Positions 6,911 to 10,162 of a stretch of DNA of 10,162 nt are shown here, piece by piece. The notes under the pieces are model-generated. The model saw only the letters and a program-made list of their open reading frames with translations, did not search any database and had not been told where the DNA came from. Source of the DNA: SIG607 sp045614505. Its GTDB lineage: Bacteria; Bacillota; Clostridia; Oscillospirales; Acutalibacteraceae. Position 1 is the first letter of the stretch, and every line of letters begins with the position of its first letter. The DNA lies in the NCBI GenBank assembly GCA_045614505.1, contig JAZLDA010000084.1, positions 1 through 10,162 on the forward strand, in the 5' to 3' direction. Position numbers and translations under genes: made by a program.

Positions 6911-8296
6911 TTAAAGTCTTTTTAATTTTCCCTCAGAAAATTCTTCTATTTTTTCTTCGATTTCACTATTGGAAAGAGTGGTTTGTCTGCCGTCCTCATA
7001 TTCCTTGTCAATCCACTCTTTAAGTTTTACCACAAGGTCATCGCGTTTGTCAACCTGTTCACTTGCCGAAAGACCGTAATTTTCGTTTATCCAGTAAGCA
7101 ATACCTGCAAGACCCGAGGTTTTGCTAAGCAGTACTGCGGGGCGTTTGCCGAGAATTTTCTCGGTGTTGAAAATATTGTAAATTTCCTCATCCTTTAACA
7201 GTCCGTCAGCGTGAATACCTGCTCTGGTAACATTAAAGTTTCTGCCCACAAACGGAGTCATGGAGGGAATTTCATAACCAATATTATGCTTAAAATACTC
7301 TCCGATTTCGGTAATGGCAGTGGTATCCATACCATCAAGACTTCCCCTGAGGGACGCATATTCAATTACCATTGCCTCAAGAGGAACATTACCTGTTCTC
7401 TCTCCAATACCCAGCAATGAGCAGTTAACGGCACAGGCACCGTACAGCCATGCTGTGCTGGCATTGGTAACCGCCTTGTAAAAGTCATTGTGTCCGTGCC
7501 ACTCAAGCATCTCACTGGGAACATCGGAATAGTGCTGAAGTCCGTAGATAATTCCCGGAACACTTCTGGGCAGTGCCACTTCACTAAAGGGAACACCGTA
7601 GCCCATAGTATCGCAGGCTCGAATTTTAACAGGAATTCCTGCATCCTTACTCATCTTCATAAGTTCATTAACGAAAGGAACAACAAAGCCGTAAAAATCA
7701 GCGCGGGTGATATCCTCCAGGTGGCATCTCGGCATTACGCCTGCCTCAAACGCAAGGGCAACTGCAGAAAGATAATGCTCCATTACCTGCTTTCTGGTCA
7801 TTTTCATCTTTTTGAAAATGTGGTAATCAGAACAGGAAACAAGAATTCCCGTTTCTCTTATACCTAAATCCCGAACTAGCTTGAAATCTTCCTTGTTTGC
7901 TCTTATCCAGGTGGTTATTTCGGGGAATTTAAGCCCCAGGTCCCGGCACTTCTCCAGTGCCTCTCTGTCCTTTTTGCTGTAAACGAAGAATTCCGTCTGA
8001 CGAATAATGCCGTAAGGGCCGCCCAGTTTAGACATTAATTTATAAAGGTCAACTATCTGCTGAACAGTATAGGGCTCAACTGACTGCTGTCCATCTCGCA
8101 AAGAGGTATCGGTAATCCATATTTCCTCGGGCATACTCATAGGAACCCTTCTGTGATTGAAGGGTATTTTAGGTACGTCCTCATAATTATAAATGTTTCT
8201 GTATAGATTAGGCTCTGCTACATCCTGCAAAGAATATTTGTAGCTCTTCTGCTCAAGCAAATTACTTTTAGGCGATATTTCAAGCACTATTATCAC
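6911..8296 (-). CDS. Putative Re-citrate synthase (homocitrate/isopropylmalate synthase superfamily)
   Basis: Predicted to condense acetyl-CoA with oxaloacetate to citrate with Re stereochemistry, replacing the usual Si-citrate synthase. It belongs to the DRE-TIM metallolyase family. D63TSLRDGQQ gives the Arg67/Asp68 pair at the start of the barrel, HGH at 267-269 supplies two metal-binding histidines, GIGERTGN at 296-303 is the second family signature, and TRAGIHADGLLKD at 357-369 is the homocitrate-synthase-like C-terminal subdomain. It lacks the roughly 110-residue LeuA regulatory domain. RDGQQ and the N-terminal extension (about 1-58, with SLQDVAEPNLYRNIYNYEDV) recall the Clostridium kluyveri Re-citrate synthase group; this is from memory of the family. 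The aconitase in the same operon supports this over LeuA or NifV. The open frame starts at GTG 8296 with a weak ribosome site; GTG at 8287 is an alternative. Confidence 0.82.
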   Translation of the reverse strand: MIIVLEISPKSNLLEQKSYKYSLQDVAEPNLYRNIYNYEDVPKIPFNHRRVPMSMPEEIWITDTSLRDGQQSVEPYTVQQIVDLYKLMSKLGGPYGIIRQTEFFVYSKKDREALEKCRDLGLKFPEITTWIRANKEDFKLVRDLGIRETGILVSCSDYHIFKKMKMTRKQVMEHYLSAVALAFEAGVMPRCHLEDITRADFYGFVVPFVNELMKMSKDAGIPVKIRACDTMGYGVPFSEVALPRSVPGIIYGLQHYSDVPSEMLEWHGHNDFYKAVTNASTAWLYGACAVNCSLLGIGERTGNVPLEAMVIEYASLRGSLDGMDTTAITEIGEYFKHNIGYEIPSMTPFVGRNFNVTRAGIHADGLLKDEEIYNIFNTEKILGKRPAVLLSKTSGLAGIAYWINENYGLSASEQVDKRDDLVVKLKEWIDKEYEDGRQTTLSNSEIEEKIEEFSEGKLKRL

Positions 8297-8304
8297 TCAC
8301 TTTC

Positions 8305-8328
8305 GGTATTTATGTATACAATTATACC
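8305..8328 (-). promoter_or_regulatory. Putative operator for the GntR/FCD regulator
   Basis: A 24-bp imperfect dyad is centred on TGTATACA (8313-8320) with outer arms GGTAT and ATACC; 9 of 12 positions in each half match. It covers the -10 box and the expected transcription start of the citrate synthase operon, the usual place for repression. Cores of the GTATAC type are common for FCD regulators, so the protein encoded two genes into the operon is the obvious candidate. Confidence 0.6.
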
Positions 8329-8349
8329 AATGTACTTTTCAAAAGTCAA
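8321..8349 (-). promoter_or_regulatory. Sigma-A promoter of the citrate synthase-regulator-aconitase operon
   Basis: TTGACT (8344-8349) and a perfect TATAAT (8321-8326) are separated by 17 bases. The expected start is near 8314, leaving a leader of only about 18-27 bases before the GTG starts. This strong promoter would need repression, which fits the overlapping dyad. Confidence 0.88.
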
Positions 8350-8359
8350 TAGCCATAAC

Positions 8360-8396
8360 AAATTTACGGAAGGAAACATGTTCCTCCCGTAAATTT
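8360..8396 (-). terminator. Long hairpin between recombinase region and operon promoter
   Basis: The arms 8360-8375 and 8381-8396 form 15 Watson-Crick pairs plus one position that is a G-U pair only in minus-strand RNA, with a 5-base loop (ACATG on the plus strand). The wobble suggests the minus-strand RNA is the selected form. It lies about 45 bases beyond the small ORF and 11 bases before the next -35 box, so it may end recombinase transcription. The 3' side is only TTTGTTAT, not a true U tract, so terminator function is uncertain. Confidence 0.45.
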
Positions 8397-8441
8397 ATAC
8401 CGTAATATTCACTTAAATTATAACTTAACTTTCTGTTTATA

Positions 8442-8597
8442 TTACTTCTTACCGCAATTTTTGTCAAAACTGGGATTGCAGGCATAGAAATTCTTGGAAT
8501 TCAATTTATCAGCAGTCAAGCGAAGCGCTTCACCTGAACAACAATGGTGAAATGCTTTTGCGACGTCTTCTATTTTATATTTTCCACTTGATTTCAA
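8442..8597 (-). CDS. Small hypothetical ORF overlapping the recombinase 3' end
   Basis: An open frame of 51 codons starts at TTG 8597, inside the last 23 bases of the recombinase gene in another frame, and ends with TAA at 8442-8444. The product has a KIEDVAKAF stretch, then HHCCSGEALRLTADKL, and a C-terminal FYACNPSFDKNCGKK. Four cysteines in a CC-X19-C-X7-C layout could bind a metal. I do not recognise a named family, but the terminal part recalls short Cys-rich tails found in clostridial mobile-element proteins. Only a weak AAAGAAAG precedes the TTG. It may be translated by coupling to the recombinase, or it may be the remaining 3' end of a gene cut by an insertion. Chance cannot be excluded at this length. 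Confidence 0.35.
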   Translation of the reverse strand: MKSSGKYKIEDVAKAFHHCCSGEALRLTADKLNSKNFYACNPSFDKNCGKK

Positions 8598-10083
8598 TGC
8601 TTTCTTTTGAGGCGGTTATGCGCTCTATCAGGCAGTCAACCACCGTGATTTTGTCGCTAACCGACAGTTCATCCCAATGCTCAAAGTATCCGCCGATTTC
8701 ACCCACATCATTTGTGCGGTTACTCTCTAATGAAACAATCTCGGCACCAAGCTCTTTCTTTTCGGCATCAAGCTCGGAAATGCGGTTATTTATGTACTGC
8801 ATTACCGTGTCATTTGCCGCAGAGATTTTTTCGAGCAAAGAGGATATTTCTTTGTCAATCTCTTCTATACGTGTTTTAAGTTTTACTACTTGCAGGTTAC
8901 AGCCGTCCTGCTTTTTCTTTGACAGTGTCTGAAACTCCGCTAATTTTTTCTGCATTTCCTTAAATACAATATCATCTACAACATCAGCGTCCAGTGAGCC
9001 AAAATGACATCCACCGGCGTGATATTTGTTTGTGCAGAGATAATAGCGGTTATCGGACTTGGTTTTACATTTATAAATCTTAGCGGTTAAAGCATATCCA
9101 CAGTTGGCACATTTAATTTTACCTGCAAGCCAAGTTGCTTTTGCCTTGATAGGCCGTGCAACGCTTTGGTTATTTAAGCACTTAGAACGGCATTTAATCC
9201 ACGTTGCAGAATCAACAAGTCCCTCATGCGGTGCCAAAACCAATGTGTGACCTACTAAGGATATGGTTTTTCGTTTAAGATTGTCGCCCGAATAAAGATA
9301 CGCTCCGTTTATACCGATAAAATCATTTGGGTTGTTGACAACGTTTGTGCCTTGCGCTTTAAAGAACTCGTAAAGCTGATAATCGGCTTTTACATACGCG
9401 GGGTTGATTATCACATCACGCAAACGGCTTCTATTGAAGAGTTTTCCGTCACGCTTTCTTATGCCGTGTTCTTCCAAGTAGCGCATAATATCGCCGAATG
9501 AGGTTTGAGGCTTTGCATACATTGAAAAAATCAAACGAATGACCTCTGCCTCTTCCTCGATTGGCTTATACATTTTGGTTCGTATTCCATCTATGATTGT
9601 TTCAACCAGTTCAAATCCAAACGGTACTCTGCCACCCATATAAAAGCCGCGTTTGCTACGGGATGAATAAGCATCAATAACACGCTGTTGGATGGTCTCA
9701 CGCTCAAGCTGTGCAAAAATCATTACGATCATCAGCATAGCCTTGCCAATTGGTGTTGAAGTGTCGAATTTTTCCATTGTACTGACAAAGTCAACCTTGT
9801 TCTTTTGAAACACTTCAATTAAATTAGCAAAATCGAGCACCGAACGGCTGATACGGTCAAGTCGGTAAACAATCACACGGTTTACTTTACCTGCCTCAAT
9901 ATCACGCAACAGGTCTTGAAACGCAGGGCGGTCTATGTTTTTGCCACTATAACCCTTGTCGGTATAAACTTTATAACTTTCTCCTGTCACTTCCTTTTTA
10001 CAAAACTCGATTTGACTTTCAACGGATATGCTGTCTATCCTGTCAACCGATTGTCTTGCATAAATTGCGTCAAAAAGATTCAA
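8575..10083 (-). CDS. Large serine recombinase (site-specific integrase/resolvase family)
   Basis: Site-specific recombinase that cuts and rejoins DNA through a serine-phosphodiester, as in integrative elements, phages and Tn4451-like transposons. The catalytic domain spans about residues 4-145: Arg10 and nucleophile Ser12 (YARQSVDR), GYSGKNIDRP at 44-53, YRLDRISRS at 73-81 with Arg74 and Arg77, and the long helix with QLERE at 125-129. The recombinase domain follows (about 150-275, GGRVPFGFE at 150-158), then a zinc ribbon with Cys325/Cys328 and Cys350/Cys359, a coiled coil at about 372-455, and a short C-terminal end in IEIKWKI. The 502 residues look complete. The start is TTG at 10083, six bases after AGGGAG. 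It points toward the citrate synthase operon, and its upstream partners lie beyond the window. Whether it still serves an active element cannot be told here. Confidence 0.95.
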   Translation of the reverse strand: MNLFDAIYARQSVDRIDSISVESQIEFCKKEVTGESYKVYTDKGYSGKNIDRPAFQDLLRDIEAGKVNRVIVYRLDRISRSVLDFANLIEVFQKNKVDFVSTMEKFDTSTPIGKAMLMIVMIFAQLERETIQQRVIDAYSSRSKRGFYMGGRVPFGFELVETIIDGIRTKMYKPIEEEAEVIRLIFSMYAKPQTSFGDIMRYLEEHGIRKRDGKLFNRSRLRDVIINPAYVKADYQLYEFFKAQGTNVVNNPNDFIGINGAYLYSGDNLKRKTISLVGHTLVLAPHEGLVDSATWIKCRSKCLNNQSVARPIKAKATWLAGKIKCANCGYALTAKIYKCKTKSDNRYYLCTNKYHAGGCHFGSLDADVVDDIVFKEMQKKLAEFQTLSKKKQDGCNLQVVKLKTRIEEIDKEISSLLEKISAANDTVMQYINNRISELDAEKKELGAEIVSLESNRTNDVGEIGGYFEHWDELSVSDKITVVDCLIERITASKESIEIKWKI

Positions 10084-10089
10084 TTTTTA

Positions 10090-10116
10090 CTCCCTTCTTC
10101 GCAAAAAGAAGCGGAG
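10090..10116 (-). promoter_or_regulatory. Leader hairpin covering the recombinase ribosome-binding site
   Basis: On the minus strand CTCC-G-CTTCTT pairs with AAGAAG-GGAG around a 6-base TTTGCG loop: ten pairs with one bulged G. The 3' arm contains the whole Shine-Dalgarno sequence GGGAG (10090-10094), so folding would hide it from the ribosome. It lies inside the roughly 40-base leader predicted from the upstream promoter. Confidence 0.55.
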
Positions 10117-10130
10117 CTGCTGACATATAT

Positions 10131-10159
10131 ATTATACCATAACAGCCCTTTTTCTTCAA
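10131..10159 (-). promoter_or_regulatory. Sigma-A promoter of the recombinase
   Basis: TTGAAG (10154-10159), a 17-base spacer and a perfect TATAAT (10131-10136) preceded by TGG, which makes an extended -10. Transcription should begin near 10124, about 40 bases before the TTG start. Confidence 0.82.
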
Positions 10160-10162
10160 GGT

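Noticed and set aside
6911..8296. Typical 2-isopropylmalate synthase (LeuA)
   Set aside because: It lacks the C-terminal regulatory domain, has a distinct N-terminal extension, and is paired with an aconitase.
8417..8422. Additional TATAAT box on the minus strand downstream of the small ORF
   Set aside because: No acceptable -35 at 16-18 bases (GTAATA at 17); likely A/T-rich chance.
8529..8551. TTCACC/GGTGAA inverted repeat after the recombinase stop
   Set aside because: Only six pairs with an 11-base loop and no U tract; it falls inside the small ORF.
8575..8600. Programmed frameshift joining the recombinase to the small downstream ORF
   Set aside because: The recombinase ends in a normal IEIKWKI tail, and there is no convincing slippery site with a downstream structure.
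8552..8932. Plus-strand open frame opposite the recombinase coiled coil
   Set aside because: Ser-rich product typical of the complement of a Glu/Lys-rich coiled-coil frame.
1..10162. CRISPR array, tRNA, rRNA, riboswitch or insertion-sequence ends
   Set aside because: I saw no regularly spaced repeats, cloverleaf-like sequences, conserved riboswitch cores or terminal inverted repeats flanking a transposase.

Overview
The window looks like a chromosomal segment of an anaerobic, low-to-moderate GC Firmicute of class Clostridia, most like the Ruminococcaceae/Oscillospiraceae. The evidence is two secreted proteins ending in type I dockerins, a Re-type (homocitrate-synthase-like) citrate synthase, a large serine recombinase of clostridial type, sigma-A promoters and frequent TTG/GTG starts. 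No rRNA, tRNA or CRISPR array was seen. All convincing genes lie on the minus strand, so transcription runs from high to low coordinates.

Right end (about 8350-10162): a 502-residue large serine recombinase with its own near-consensus promoter. A leader hairpin buries its Shine-Dalgarno sequence, and it starts at TTG. A 51-codon cysteine-containing ORF of unknown identity overlaps its 3' end, followed by a long hairpin that may end the unit. Only this edge of a putative mobile element is visible.

Centre (4257-8349): a compact three-gene operon. A consensus promoter, overlapped by a 24-bp dyad with a TGTATACA core, drives a putative Re-citrate synthase. A GntR/FCD regulator follows 18 bp later, then an Aquifex-type aconitase 5 bp after that, and a strong intrinsic terminator closes the unit. 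Together these would convert oxaloacetate and acetyl-CoA to citrate and isocitrate, the first steps of the oxidative branch toward 2-oxoglutarate and glutamate. The embedded regulator probably acts on the dyad. No isocitrate dehydrogenase is in the window.

Left half (940-4236): two tandem paralogues of secreted transglutaminase-like proteins. Each has a signal peptide, a Cys-His-Asp transglutaminase core, a propeller-like middle region, a CxxC linker and a C-terminal dockerin. Each has its own promoter of the same geometry and shares an AGGGTGA/TTG initiation block. They are candidate cohesin-bound cell-surface or cellulosome-associated proteases or peptide-modifying enzymes.

Left edge (1-885): the N-terminal two thirds of a MATE multidrug/metabolite exporter, separated from the upstream gene by a perfect 26-base inverted repeat that is probably a terminator or attenuator.

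All stretches longer than 300 bases are genic. The largest gap, 8297-8574, holds the operon promoter, the operator, a hairpin and most of the small ORF.
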